The notes under the pieces are model-generated. The model searched no databases. It saw only the letters and a list, made by a program, of their open reading frames with translations, and was not told the origin of the DNA. A DNA stretch of 63,537 bases, from NCBI GenBank assembly GCA_009778915.1, contig WRFH01000008.1, positions 1 to 63,537 of the forward strand, written 5' to 3'. The DNA is from Elusimicrobiota bacterium (GTDB lineage: Bacteria > Elusimicrobiota > Elusimicrobia > Elusimicrobiales > Elusimicrobiaceae). Positions 1 through 7,425 of this stretch are shown here, in pieces. Numbering within the stretch: position 1 is the stretch's first letter; every line of letters begins with the position of its first letter. The position numbers and the translations under genes were made by a program.

Positions 1-38
1 ACGGCCGCGAATATTAAATTTTTTATTATTTTTTTCAC
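1..38 (-). CDS. 5' end of a secreted/membrane protein gene (partial)
   Basis: Reading leftward from a GTG at 38-36, the frame gives MKKIIKNLIFAA and then runs off the window edge. A strong Shine-Dalgarno (AAGGAGGA, about 44-51) lies 5-6 nt upstream. The lysine-rich start followed by hydrophobic residues looks like a signal peptide, as in many other genes here. Only 12 codons are visible, so the product cannot be named. The start is supported by the ribosome-binding site rather than by homology. Confidence 0.6.
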   Translation of the reverse strand, partial: MKKIIKNLIFAA

Positions 39-74
39 AAAAGTCCTCCTTTATAAGCGTGAAATCACACTTAT

Positions 75-80
75 ATTATA
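75..80 (-). promoter_or_regulatory. Candidate -10 box for the gene at the left edge
   Basis: On the minus strand this is TATAAT, about 24 nt upstream of the Shine-Dalgarno of the partial gene. No convincing -35 is visible at 17-18 nt. The rest of 81-186 shows no gene and only AT-rich sequence. Confidence 0.4.
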
Positions 81-186
81 AACTGAGAAAAGCTTAATCC
101 AAAATAACTAAAAAGGCTATGTTGTTCTCAGACGTGAAAATTTTAGGGAAAATAAGAGTAGTTTTTACTGAAAAATAACGTAAAAT

Positions 187-220
187 AAAGAACAGGCCGG
201 CTTTCGCCGGCCTGTTCTTT
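187..220 (-). terminator. Hairpin downstream of the DUF1015 gene
   Basis: A 15-bp perfect stem (AAAGAACAGGCCGGC with its complement) encloses a 4-nt loop, 19 nt past the stop codon of the minus-strand gene. On the minus strand the stem ends GTTCTTT and runs into an AT-rich stretch, consistent with a rho-independent terminator. Confidence 0.75.
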
Positions 221-238
221 CAATATTTTTTTATAGAT

Positions 239-1474
239 TTAATACCTATATATAAGCAAACCGCTTCTGAGTTTTGGTTCAAACCAGGTACTCTTGGGCG
301 GCATTACCAGGCCGGCGTCAGCAACGGCCATAAGGTCACTCATCGACGTGGGGAACATCGAGAACGAAACGGCGTAGCCGAGTTTGTCGACATATTTTTC
401 CAGTTCCGCCATGCCGCGTATGCCGCCTATGAAATCAATTCTCTTGTCCGTACGCGGGTCCGCGATTCCCAGCAGCGGCGCGAGGACGTTGTCCTGCAAA
501 ATGCTTACATCTAAACTTTTAATAGGGTCCGCGCCGCCGCAAATCTCCGGCTTTGCGCGCATGCGGTACCATTGGCCCGCCAGATACATGCCGAACTCAT
601 GTTTTGCCGCCGGTTTTTTATCCGAGGTTTTTTCGACGGAAAATCCTGCGGCGGCAAGCCTTTTCAAAAATTCTTCCGCGCTTAAACCGTTTAAATCTTT
701 GACGCTGCGGTTATAGTCCATAATATAAAGCTGGTTTGCCGGGAAAATTACCGAAAGGAAAAAGTTATAACTTTCAAACCCGGTATGCCGCGGGTTCGCC
801 GCCGCCCTCTGCACCGCGACATTGGCGGCGGACGCCGCCCTGTGGTGCCCGTCGGCGATATAAAGCGCCGGCACTTTCATAAAACGCATTTCAATATTCC
901 TTATTTCCCCCTCGTCGTCAATGCGCCAGACGGCGTGCCTTATGCCGTCTTCCGCCGTAAAATCATAAAGCGGCGCGCGTTTTGAGACGTCGGCCAAAAT
1001 AGCGTCCAGTTTAGGATTATCTTTATAGGCCAAAAATATCGGGCCGGTCGTCGCGTTCAAAGCGTTGACGTGGCGCGTCCTGTCTTCCTCTTTATCTTTT
1101 CTGGTAAATTCGTGTTTTTTAATTTTGCCGGCGGCGTAATCGGCCGTGCTCGCGGCGGCCACAAAACCGTACTGCGTGCGGCCGTTCATTGTCTGCGCGT
1201 AGACGTAAAAACACGTCCGTTCTTCTTCCATAAAAATGCCGTCTTTAATAAAATGCTCAAAATTTTCTTTGGCTTTCGCATAAACTTCCGGCGCGTAAAG
1301 ATTTGTGCCGGGCGGCAGGTCTATTTCCGGTTTATCAATATGCAAAAAAGAGGCGGGATTGCCTGAGGCCATTACCTTGGCCTCGTCGGAACTCATAACG
1401 TCATACGGCAGCGCGGCGGTTTTTTCCGGTTTTTGCGCCAGACGCAGCGCTTTAAAGGGTTTTACTGTTATCAT
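239..1474 (-). CDS. DUF1015 family protein
   Basis: A 411-residue cytosolic protein with the features of the DUF1015 family: an N-terminal ALPYDVMSS segment and the conserved ADGHHR motif near residue 208. The family is widespread in anaerobes, and a kinase/HPr-Ser-kinase-like role has been suggested for relatives, but no reaction is established. It is transcribed divergently from pyrH across only 52 nt. There is no Shine-Dalgarno before the ATG. Instead a TAAAAT box ends 6 nt upstream, so the mRNA is probably leaderless. A hairpin terminator follows the stop. Confidence 0.85.
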   Translation of the reverse strand: MITVKPFKALRLAQKPEKTAALPYDVMSSDEAKVMASGNPASFLHIDKPEIDLPPGTNLYAPEVYAKAKENFEHFIKDGIFMEEERTCFYVYAQTMNGRTQYGFVAAASTADYAAGKIKKHEFTRKDKEEDRTRHVNALNATTGPIFLAYKDNPKLDAILADVSKRAPLYDFTAEDGIRHAVWRIDDEGEIRNIEMRFMKVPALYIADGHHRAASAANVAVQRAAANPRHTGFESYNFFLSVIFPANQLYIMDYNRSVKDLNGLSAEEFLKRLAAAGFSVEKTSDKKPAAKHEFGMYLAGQWYRMRAKPEICGGADPIKSLDVSILQDNVLAPLLGIADPRTDKRIDFIGGIRGMAELEKYVDKLGYAVSFSMFPTSMSDLMAVADAGLVMPPKSTWFEPKLRSGLLIYRY

Positions 1475-1480
1475 AATTAG

Positions 1481-1486
1481 ATTTTA
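1481..1486 (-). promoter_or_regulatory. -10 box placing the transcript start at the DUF1015 ATG
   Basis: TAAAAT on the minus strand, separated by 6 nt (CTAATT) from the ATG. This is the same spacing as in ten other genes of the window. No clear -35 is visible. Confidence 0.5.
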
Positions 1487-1526
1487 CCTTAATATTTTTG
1501 TAATATGTAAAAAACTGAGAGGTGCT

Positions 1527-2231
1527 ATGAACAGAGTACTTTTAAAATTATCAGGCGAAGCTTTAGTTGAAAACGGCAAACGCGGCATAACGCCCGCCGC
1601 GTTAAAAGATATCGCGAAAGAAATAGCGTCCGGCGTAAAAGCGGCCAAAAACTGCCAGCTGGGAATAGTTATAGGCGGCGGCAATATTTGGCGCGGCGTG
1701 CGGGACGGAGGCGGCATAATCGACCGCGTCAACTCGGATAATATGGGCATGCTCGCGACCGTTATTAACGCGCTGGCCCTACAGTCCGCGCTGGAAGAAG
1801 AGGGCTTGCCGACAAGAGTTTTAACGTCGATAAATGTTTATGAACTGGCGGAGCCTTTTATCCGCCGCAAAGCCGTGCGCCACCTTGAAAAAGGCCGCGT
1901 AGTGATTTTTTCCGGCGGAACAGGCAACCCGTTTTTTACGACGGATTCCGCCGCCGCGCTGCGCGCCAGCGAAATTAACGCCGATATCCTTTTAAAAGCC
2001 ACTCAGGTTGACGGCGTTTATGACTGTGACCCGCGCAAAAACAACAAGGCCAAGCTCATACACAAAATATCATACGCGGAAGCCATAGCAAAAGGCCTTC
2101 AGTTTATGGATACCGCCGCGCTGGCGCTGTGTATGGAAAATAATCTGCCGATACAAGTTTTTAATTTGCATAAAAAAGGAAATATCAAAGCGGCTTTACA
2201 AAACAAAACAGTCGGGACTGTTATTTACTAG
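1527..2231 (+). CDS. pyrH: Uridylate kinase (UMP kinase)
   Basis: Phosphorylates UMP to UDP in the pyrimidine nucleotide pathway; bacterial PyrH is a hexamer of the amino-acid-kinase fold. The 234-residue protein starts MNRVLLKLSGEAL, the typical PyrH head, followed by the glycine loop IGGGNIWRG and the late TDSAAALRASEI segment. The frame is open upstream to 1305, but the chosen ATG has a GAGAGG ribosome-binding site 4 nt away and matches the family start. frr follows 9 nt later, the classic pyrH-frr pairing of bacterial translation/envelope clusters. The usual partners uppS and cdsA lie elsewhere in the window. Confidence 0.97.
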   Translation: MNRVLLKLSGEALVENGKRGITPAALKDIAKEIASGVKAAKNCQLGIVIGGGNIWRGVRDGGGIIDRVNSDNMGMLATVINALALQSALEEEGLPTRVLTSINVYELAEPFIRRKAVRHLEKGRVVIFSGGTGNPFFTTDSAAALRASEINADILLKATQVDGVYDCDPRKNNKAKLIHKISYAEAIAKGLQFMDTAALALCMENNLPIQVFNLHKKGNIKAALQNKTVGTVIY

Positions 2232-2240
2232 GAGATATTT

Positions 2241-2804
2241 ATGGAAGGCATTACGGCTTTAATAGCAAAATCTAAGACGGCGATGACAGAGCAGGTGGAC
2301 AGATTAAAACGCGATTTGGGCACCATCAGAACCGGCCGCGCCAGCGCGCAGTTAATTGAAAATATCCGCGTGGATTATTACGGCACGCCGACGCCGTTAA
2401 AGCAAATGGCGATGATAAACGTCGTCGACGCGAAAACTCTGGAAGTCACGCCGTGGGATATGACCGCGCTGCAGGAAATTGACAAAACTCTGCAGAAGGC
2501 GGACCTTGGCGCCAGCCCGGTTAACGACGGCAAACTTATACGCATATCACTGCCCGGCATGACGGAAGACCGCAGAAAACTGCTGGTAAAAAATATAGCT
2601 AAAATGAGCGAAGATTTTAAAGTGGCCGTCCGCAACGAGCGCCGCGATATCATAGAGAAAGTTAAAAAAGCGCAAAAGGCGTCCGAAGTTTCGGAAGACG
2701 ACGCCAAACGCCTTGAGGCCGACGTGCAGAAAGCTACGGACGCCGCGGTGCTGATGATAGATAAAGCCGTTTCGGAAAAAGAAAAAGAGGTAATGAAAAT
2801 CTAG
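2241..2804 (+). CDS. frr: Ribosome recycling factor
   Basis: With EF-G, RRF splits post-termination ribosomes. The 187-residue length and the signatures RTGRAS (about residue 30), YYGTPTPL, and ISLPGMTEDRRK followed by VKNIAKMSED are canonical. It lies 9 nt after pyrH and is probably cotranscribed with it. A 60-bp palindrome follows 6 nt after the stop. Confidence 0.98.
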   Translation: MEGITALIAKSKTAMTEQVDRLKRDLGTIRTGRASAQLIENIRVDYYGTPTPLKQMAMINVVDAKTLEVTPWDMTALQEIDKTLQKADLGASPVNDGKLIRISLPGMTEDRRKLLVKNIAKMSEDFKVAVRNERRDIIEKVKKAQKASEVSEDDAKRLEADVQKATDAAVLMIDKAVSEKEKEVMKI

Positions 2805-2810
2805 TTTTAC

Positions 2811-2870
2811 GCCGGATAAACGGACAACAGGCGGCGCTGTACAGCGCCGCCTGTTGTCCGTTTATCCGGC
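2811..2870. repeat. 60-bp perfect palindrome between convergent genes, probable two-way terminator
   Basis: Two 30-nt arms are exact reverse complements with no spacer, centred on GT|AC at 2840/2841. The element starts 6 nt after frr and ends 21 nt before the stop of the convergent SAF gene. As RNA it would form a very stable hairpin in either direction, but there is no U-tract on either side. A role in ending transcription or protecting mRNA 3' ends is inferred. Confidence 0.75.
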
Positions 2871-2891
2871 AAACATAAGTCCAAAAACCTT

Positions 2892-3386
2892 TTACTTTCC
2901 TGTAACTTCTTTTAAAAGCATTCTCTGCGCCTCTTCCGGCGACACAGGAACAAGGGAGTAATAATGGTCCCCGGCATTAAAAACGAGTATTCCCGGCACA
3001 CTGCCGTCCGCAATATATCCTCTTGTCCCCGGGCTTGTCGGGTTTAATGCTCTTGAAGACGTAACATACTCCCGCCCGCCGCCTATCATATCCCGCGTAA
3101 TCTGGTTCCCGCGCGGAATACTTACTTTTGCAAAGTAACTGCCGGCTATTTTAGCGCTGTCAGTATATAAAATCGCGTCCGGTTCAGACACGGAAACTTT
3201 TCTATTTTCAAAATCTGCCGCCGCAAGTCTTTTCCCCTCGGGAATATCCCTGGCGGCCGCGATAACCGCGATATCTGTATGTTGGTCAGGGCCGTAATCT
3301 TTTTTCAAAATGCCGATAATTAACATTACTACTCCAGCGGCCAGCGCCAGCAAAGCAGCGCCAAAAATTATTTTTTCAATTTTCAT
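2892..3386 (-). CDS. Membrane-anchored SAF-domain (CpaB-like) protein
   Basis: 164 residues. An N-terminal membrane helix (about 5-27) is followed by a SAF-type domain (about 40-105; AARDIPEGKRLAAADF, then a FAKVSIPRGNQIT segment) like that of CpaB/RcpC and flagellar FlgA relatives. The C-terminal 50 residues are unassigned. It is the last gene of an operon and overlaps the preceding CpaB-like gene by 4 nt (ATGA). CpaB assists Flp/Tad pilus assembly, but no tad genes are visible. The fold assignment is fairly safe; the function is not known. Confidence 0.65.
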   Translation of the reverse strand: MKIEKIIFGAALLALAAGVVMLIIGILKKDYGPDQHTDIAVIAAARDIPEGKRLAAADFENRKVSVSEPDAILYTDSAKIAGSYFAKVSIPRGNQITRDMIGGGREYVTSSRALNPTSPGTRGYIADGSVPGILVFNAGDHYYSLVPVSPEEAQRMLLKEVTGK

Positions 3387-3997
3387 AATTCTCCGTCCGC
3401 CGGCAAAACCTTTACGGGGCCGGTTTTCATATCATCCGGGCTGCGCAGCAAAATTTTAATTTTTTCGGCTTTCTTTTCCATAAAATATAAATACTGCGCG
3501 TCTTTCGGCGCGACTGACAAAAACAAATAATTTTTGCCGTCCTGCCGCTTAACATCCAAAACTCTCACTTTTTGCATCAGCGTTAAAACCATCGGTTTCG
3601 GCACGCGGGTAAAAACCAAAATGTCAATATTATCGTTCGGTTTAACAATTTCCGCCGTAGCGGCGTCAGTCTCCAAAAAATAACCGCGCCAGCCGCTCGT
3701 TATCCCGGCAGCCGCGCTGCCCCGTCCGCCCCCCAAAACGCTTACGGTGATTTGGGAATTTTGGGGTATGTCAACAAGCGCGTAAAGTCCCGCGAACTTA
3801 TTTATATTTGCCTCTGAATATTCCGCCGCGCCTTTCTGCAAATCTCCTTCGTCCACGTTTCTTGACTTGAGCATATTGGCGGAGAGCCGTTCCCCCGCCT
3901 TAATATTTACCGCCGCCGCGACAACCGCCTTCGCGCCGCAAAACCCGGGCGCGGCAAACAAAGCGGAAATTAAAAATAAAACTATTTTATCTTTCAT
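3383..3997 (-). CDS. CpaB/RcpC-like secreted protein (SAF plus C-terminal domain)
   Basis: 204 residues starting MKDKIVLFLISALFAAPGF, a signal peptide. The frame is open upstream to 4120, but this ATG has a GAGGTAA ribosome-binding site. A SAF domain follows (about 25-85, with VNIKAGERLSANML and ALVDIPQNSQIT), then the region GWRGYFLETDAATAEIVKPNDNIDIL that resembles the RcpC/CpaB C-terminal domain (about 95-195). It is the only member of this operon with both CpaB modules in one chain. By analogy it acts outside the inner membrane in pilus or secretion assembly. Confidence 0.7.
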   Translation of the reverse strand: MKDKIVLFLISALFAAPGFCGAKAVVAAAVNIKAGERLSANMLKSRNVDEGDLQKGAAEYSEANINKFAGLYALVDIPQNSQITVSVLGGGRGSAAAGITSGWRGYFLETDAATAEIVKPNDNIDILVFTRVPKPMVLTLMQKVRVLDVKRQDGKNYLFLSVAPKDAQYLYFMEKKAEKIKILLRSPDDMKTGPVKVLPADGEL

Positions 3998-4004
3998 ATT
4001 TACC

Positions 4005-4412
4005 TCAAAAAAGATTAGACAATACGGAAACCTGTATCGGGCCTGCCGCCGCATCGTCAGGCCGTCTGAAAACAACTTTAATATTTTCATTTTCCGCAAG
4101 CAGCAGATACTGCGCGTCATCTGGCGCGAGCATTAAAACAAGCCCGTTTTTCCCCTCCGCCCGCACGGTGTCAATCACAAGCACCCTCTGCAAAATGGTA
4201 GCGACGACGTAATTGGAGCCCCCTGTTTTTAAAACGGCGTCAAAACCCATCAAAATATCCACCCTGCCGCCTGGCGCGGCGTTCTGGGCGGTAACGGCGT
4301 CCGTTTCTAACGTGTAAGCGCGCCAGCCGGCGGGAATATCAAATGTCTTCTTCGCGGGTAAAAGCGAAGGCAGCATAAAACATAAAATTAAAGTCAGTAT
4401 TATTTTTTTCAT
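4005..4412 (-). CDS. Secreted protein with RcpC/CpaB C-terminal-like domain only
   Basis: 135 residues. A signal peptide (MKKIILTLILCFMLPSLLPA) is followed by one domain whose GWRAYTLETDAVTAQNAAPGGRVDIL segment matches the C-terminal module of the downstream CpaB-like gene, ending in a similar VVFRRPDDA. It lacks the SAF module. Its position in a run of four related genes suggests duplication and domain loss. Function is unknown; a periplasmic subunit role is inferred. Confidence 0.6.
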   Translation of the reverse strand: MKKIILTLILCFMLPSLLPAKKTFDIPAGWRAYTLETDAVTAQNAAPGGRVDILMGFDAVLKTGGSNYVVATILQRVLVIDTVRAEGKNGLVLMLAPDDAQYLLLAENENIKVVFRRPDDAAAGPIQVSVLSNLF

Positions 4413-4415
4413 AAA

Positions 4416-4784
4416 TTATCTGAACAAATTTGCAAGCGTGACATTATTCATATCGCGCGTAACCCCGTCCCCCGGGTTTCTTACTATAATTTTAGTTTTC
4501 AAAACTTCTCTTTCAACGGAAAGATATTTTGATTTATCGTCAAACTTCACGGTAATTTTCCCTCCGGAAACTTCTTGGACAACGGCGTTTTGCGCGGATG
4601 TCCGCGCGTAAACCATACCGTCAATTTTAACAAGCTGCAGCACGTCCACCCTGTCGCCGGGTTTTAAAACCGCGGCGTTAAGCGCGTCCACCTCATAATC
4701 ATAAACCTGCAAACCCGGGACCTGAGTCATGGCCGCGTAAGCCAGCGCGAATATACAAAACGCGAATAATATTATTTTTTTCAT
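4416..4784 (-). CDS. Secreted small protein related to the CpaB C-terminal module
   Basis: 122 residues from MKKIILFAFCIFALAYA. The frame is open to 4946 inside uppS, but this ATG has an AGGA site and a clean signal peptide. The mature part has YDYEVDALNAAVLKPGDRVDVL and ends IIVRNPGDG, aligning loosely with the pattern ETDA..A..KPND.IDIL and RSPDD of the neighbours. It starts 10 nt after uppS and is therefore probably cotranscribed with it. Function is unknown. Confidence 0.55.
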   Translation of the reverse strand: MKKIILFAFCIFALAYAAMTQVPGLQVYDYEVDALNAAVLKPGDRVDVLQLVKIDGMVYARTSAQNAVVQEVSGGKITVKFDDKSKYLSVEREVLKTKIIVRNPGDGVTRDMNNVTLANLFR

Positions 4785-4794
4785 ATTCCTCTTA

Positions 4795-5478
4795 TTATAT
4801 GTTCCCGAATTTTCTTTTTCTCGCCGCGTAAACGGCAAGCGCTTTCTCAAGTTCCGCTTTGTCAAAATCCGGCCACAGAACGGGCGTAAAATAAAATTCG
4901 CTGTACGCGGCCTGCCAGAGCAGGAAATTTGACAGCCGTTCCTCACCTGACGTTCTTATAATCAAATCCGGGTCCGGCGCGGCGGGATTATAAAGCGCGG
5001 CGGAGATATCGTCTTCCGTCACATTTTTTTTGCCGGCGGACATAAGCGCGTTAACAGCGTCTGTAATCTCCTGCCGCGCGCCGTAGTTTAACGCCAGAAT
5101 AACCGTCAGCCCTTTATTGCCGGCGGTTGCGGCGGTAATTTTATCGATTTTTTTAAGCACGTCCGGCGGCAGCCTGTCCCGCCGCCCGCTTACCAGAAAC
5201 CGCGCGTTATTTTCACGGGATGTTTTATCAAACTCATCCAGACTTTTTGACAGCAGACGCATAAGGTCTTTAATTTCCCCCTCGGGCCGCTGCCAGTTTT
5301 CATTTGAAAAAGCGTAAAGCGTAATAAATTTTATGCCGGCCGCTTCGGCGTTTTTAATAAGCGCGCGGACGGCCTCCGCGCCGGCCTCATGCCCCGCTCT
5401 GCGCGCTTTCCCGCGCGCGGCGGCCCACCGCCCGTTTCCATCCATAATAAAAGCTACGTGCAAAGGAATATTGTTCAT
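4795..5478 (-). CDS. uppS: Isoprenyl transferase (undecaprenyl diphosphate synthase)
   Basis: Condenses isopentenyl diphosphates onto farnesyl diphosphate to make the C55 lipid carrier for peptidoglycan. The 227-residue cis-prenyltransferase shows the catalytic IMDGNGRWAAARG motif near the start, TLYAFSNENWQRP (about 70), ALNYGARQEI (about 140) and the C-terminal IIRTSGEERLSNFLLWQAAYSEFYF signature. It lies 6 nt after mgsA. In many genomes uppS precedes cdsA; here the cdsA-dxr-rseP block is about 15 kb away. Confidence 0.97.
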   Translation of the reverse strand: MNNIPLHVAFIMDGNGRWAAARGKARRAGHEAGAEAVRALIKNAEAAGIKFITLYAFSNENWQRPEGEIKDLMRLLSKSLDEFDKTSRENNARFLVSGRRDRLPPDVLKKIDKITAATAGNKGLTVILALNYGARQEITDAVNALMSAGKKNVTEDDISAALYNPAAPDPDLIIRTSGEERLSNFLLWQAAYSEFYFTPVLWPDFDKAELEKALAVYAARKRKFGNI

Positions 5479-5484
5479 AAAAAA

Positions 5485-5940
5485 CTATTTTTTAAGCCTG
5501 TCCATATGGCCGCTGAGTTCAGGAATATAGCGTTCATATTCGGCGTTAAACAACGGCGACGAAATCAGAAAATCCGCCGTAGCTCTGTCGCACGCGACGG
5601 GAATATTCCACAAAACCGCCAGCCGCAGCAAAGCCTTAATATCCGGGTCATGCGGCTGCTGCGTAAGCGGGTCCCAGAAAAAAATCAGCATATCAATTTC
5701 CCCGTCTGCAATTTTGCCGCCCACCTGCTGGTCCCCGCCGTAAGGGCCGCTTTTAAAACGGTTTACTTTCATATCCAGCGCGTCTTCAATAAGCGCGCCG
5801 GTTGTGCCCGTGGCGCAGAGTTTGTGCTTAGACAAGCTGCCTTTATTAAACATCGCCCATTCGATAAGGTCCTGCTTTTTATTATCATGCGCGACAAGCG
5901 CGATGGTTTTGCGCGCAGGAAGTTTTGATTTTATATCCAT
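5485..5940 (-). CDS. mgsA: Methylglyoxal synthase
   Basis: Converts dihydroxyacetone phosphate to methylglyoxal and phosphate, a glycolysis overflow route. The 151-residue protein shows the family signatures ALVAHDNKK, GTTGALIEDAL and GPYGGDQQVGGKIADGEID, the last carrying the catalytic Asp. The start at MDIKSKLPARK is preceded by AGGAAAAATT; the longer open frame reaches into dacB territory and is not used. It is the first gene of the mgsA-uppS-CpaB-like operon and is divergent from dacB. Confidence 0.95.
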   Translation of the reverse strand: MDIKSKLPARKTIALVAHDNKKQDLIEWAMFNKGSLSKHKLCATGTTGALIEDALDMKVNRFKSGPYGGDQQVGGKIADGEIDMLIFFWDPLTQQPHDPDIKALLRLAVLWNIPVACDRATADFLISSPLFNAEYERYIPELSGHMDRLKK

Positions 5941-5949
5941 AATTTTTCC

Positions 5950-5955
5950 TATAAT
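5950..5955 (+). promoter_or_regulatory. -10 box for leaderless dacB mRNA
   Basis: TATAAT ending exactly 6 nt before the dacB ATG. No Shine-Dalgarno exists in the intervening CTTTAT. A TTGATT at 5925-5930 could be a -35, though its spacing of 19 nt is long. Confidence 0.55.
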
Positions 5956-5961
5956 CTTTAT

Positions 5962-7425
5962 ATGAAGAAATATTTCTGTACTTTTATTATACTTACTTTT
6001 AGCCTGAGCGTCTGCGCCGCCGTTACGCCGCCGCTTGAAAACTCCGCGCTGCAAAATTCCTCATATTCTTTTTACGCCAAATATGTTGACGGGGATAACA
6101 TCATAAGCGTTAACCCGGATTTGCGTTTAACGCCGGCCAGCACGGTAAAACTTTTTACTACCGCCGCCGCTCTGTCGCTCCTCGGGCCGGACAAAACTTT
6201 CAAAACGCGGCTGTACTATGACGGCAAAAAAAATATTTTCGGCACGCTTAAGGGGAATATTTATATAGCGGGCGGCGGGGACCCCGCGCTGGGCTCCTCC
6301 CGCATAAATAATAACGCCGGCGCGGACGCCGTTCTTTCCGCCTGGGCTGACGCGATAAAAAACGCCGGAATAAAAAAAATTGCCGGCGCGGTGTACGCGG
6401 ACAATTCTTATTTTGAAGGCCTTAGTACGCCACGCAAATTCACATGGGAAGATATCGGTAACTACTACGGCGCGGCGGCGGACGCGCTTAATTTTAATGA
6501 CAATTCTTTCAAAATTTATTTTAAACCCGCCGCCGCGCCGGGCGCGGCAACGGATATCGCGCGGACAGAGCCTGAAGTTCCCGGCCTGACGATAAAAAAT
6601 CATGTTATGACGTCGGATAATCCGGCGGACAACGCATATATTTTCGGCGCGCCGGGAAAACAGGAAATTGAAATTTACGGCACAATCCCCGCCGTAAATT
6701 ATGAATATGCCATAAACGCCGCGCTGCCTAATCCTCCGCTGTTCACCGCGCATAGCCTTGTCAAAGCGCTTGCCGCGCGCGGCGTAAAAACCGCGGGCGG
6801 AGCAAAAATTTCAGAGAATAATATCGATTATACGGATAAAAAACTGCTTTATGAATTAACGTCTCCTTCCATCTTAGAAATTATAAACATAATCAATAAA
6901 AAGAGCGTTAATTTGTATGCCGAAGTTCTGCTCAAACAGCTTGCCGCGACATTCGGCCGCCGGGCGGACACAGAAAGCGGCGTTGACGTGGTAATGAAGT
7001 TTCTTGAAGCGCACGGCATTGACACGCAGGACACCGCGCTTTATGACGGCAGCGGTCTGTCTCAGGCAAATTTCACAAATGCAAAAACAATAGTCGCGCT
7101 GTTGGAAATGATGACGAAAGAAGAGAATTTTGAACTTTTTTATAATTCACTGATAATCCCCGTCGAAGGTGAAAAAAAATATTTTGCCCGCGTCTTAGCC
7201 AATTCGCCCGCACTGCAGACCGCGCGTATAAAAACCGGCACAAATACCAACGCGCGCGCGTACGCCGGGTACGTCAAAGACAAACAGGGGCGCCTTATAG
7301 CTTTTTGTTTTATAGTAAACAATTATATTGTAAAAACGCCGGATATCAGCGCCATTTTTGACAAGCTGATAATTCAGATGAGTAATTTGGACGATGTCCG
7401 CGCGGCTTCTAAAAAATTCAAATAA
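5962..7425 (+). CDS. dacB: D-alanyl-D-alanine carboxypeptidase/endopeptidase (PBP4 class)
   Basis: A periplasmic peptidoglycan hydrolase of the serine peptidase S13 family. 487 residues with a signal peptide (about 1-19). The catalytic triad motifs are visible: SxxK as STVK (about residue 53), SxN as SVN (about residue 314) and KTGT (about residue 421). The large insertion between the first two motifs is typical of PBP4. Its last 52 nt overlap the 3' end of the convergent rsmA gene. The promoter predicts a leaderless message. Confidence 0.93.
   Translation: MKKYFCTFIILTFSLSVCAAVTPPLENSALQNSSYSFYAKYVDGDNIISVNPDLRLTPASTVKLFTTAAALSLLGPDKTFKTRLYYDGKKNIFGTLKGNIYIAGGGDPALGSSRINNNAGADAVLSAWADAIKNAGIKKIAGAVYADNSYFEGLSTPRKFTWEDIGNYYGAAADALNFNDNSFKIYFKPAAAPGAATDIARTEPEVPGLTIKNHVMTSDNPADNAYIFGAPGKQEIEIYGTIPAVNYEYAINAALPNPPLFTAHSLVKALAARGVKTAGGAKISENNIDYTDKKLLYELTSPSILEIINIINKKSVNLYAEVLLKQLAATFGRRADTESGVDVVMKFLEAHGIDTQDTALYDGSGLSQANFTNAKTIVALLEMMTKEENFELFYNSLIIPVEGEKKYFARVLANSPALQTARIKTGTNTNARAYAGYVKDKQGRLIAFCFIVNNYIVKTPDISAIFDKLIIQMSNLDDVRAASKKFK

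Noticed and set aside
1305-1526. Upstream extension of the pyrH frame
   Set aside because: It runs antisense through the DUF1015 gene, and PyrH homologues begin at the internal MNRVLLKLSGEA.
6127-6753. Long antisense frames within dacB and many other genes
   Set aside because: They are shadows caused by G+C-biased codons, with arginine-rich translations, no ribosome-binding site and no recognisable domain.
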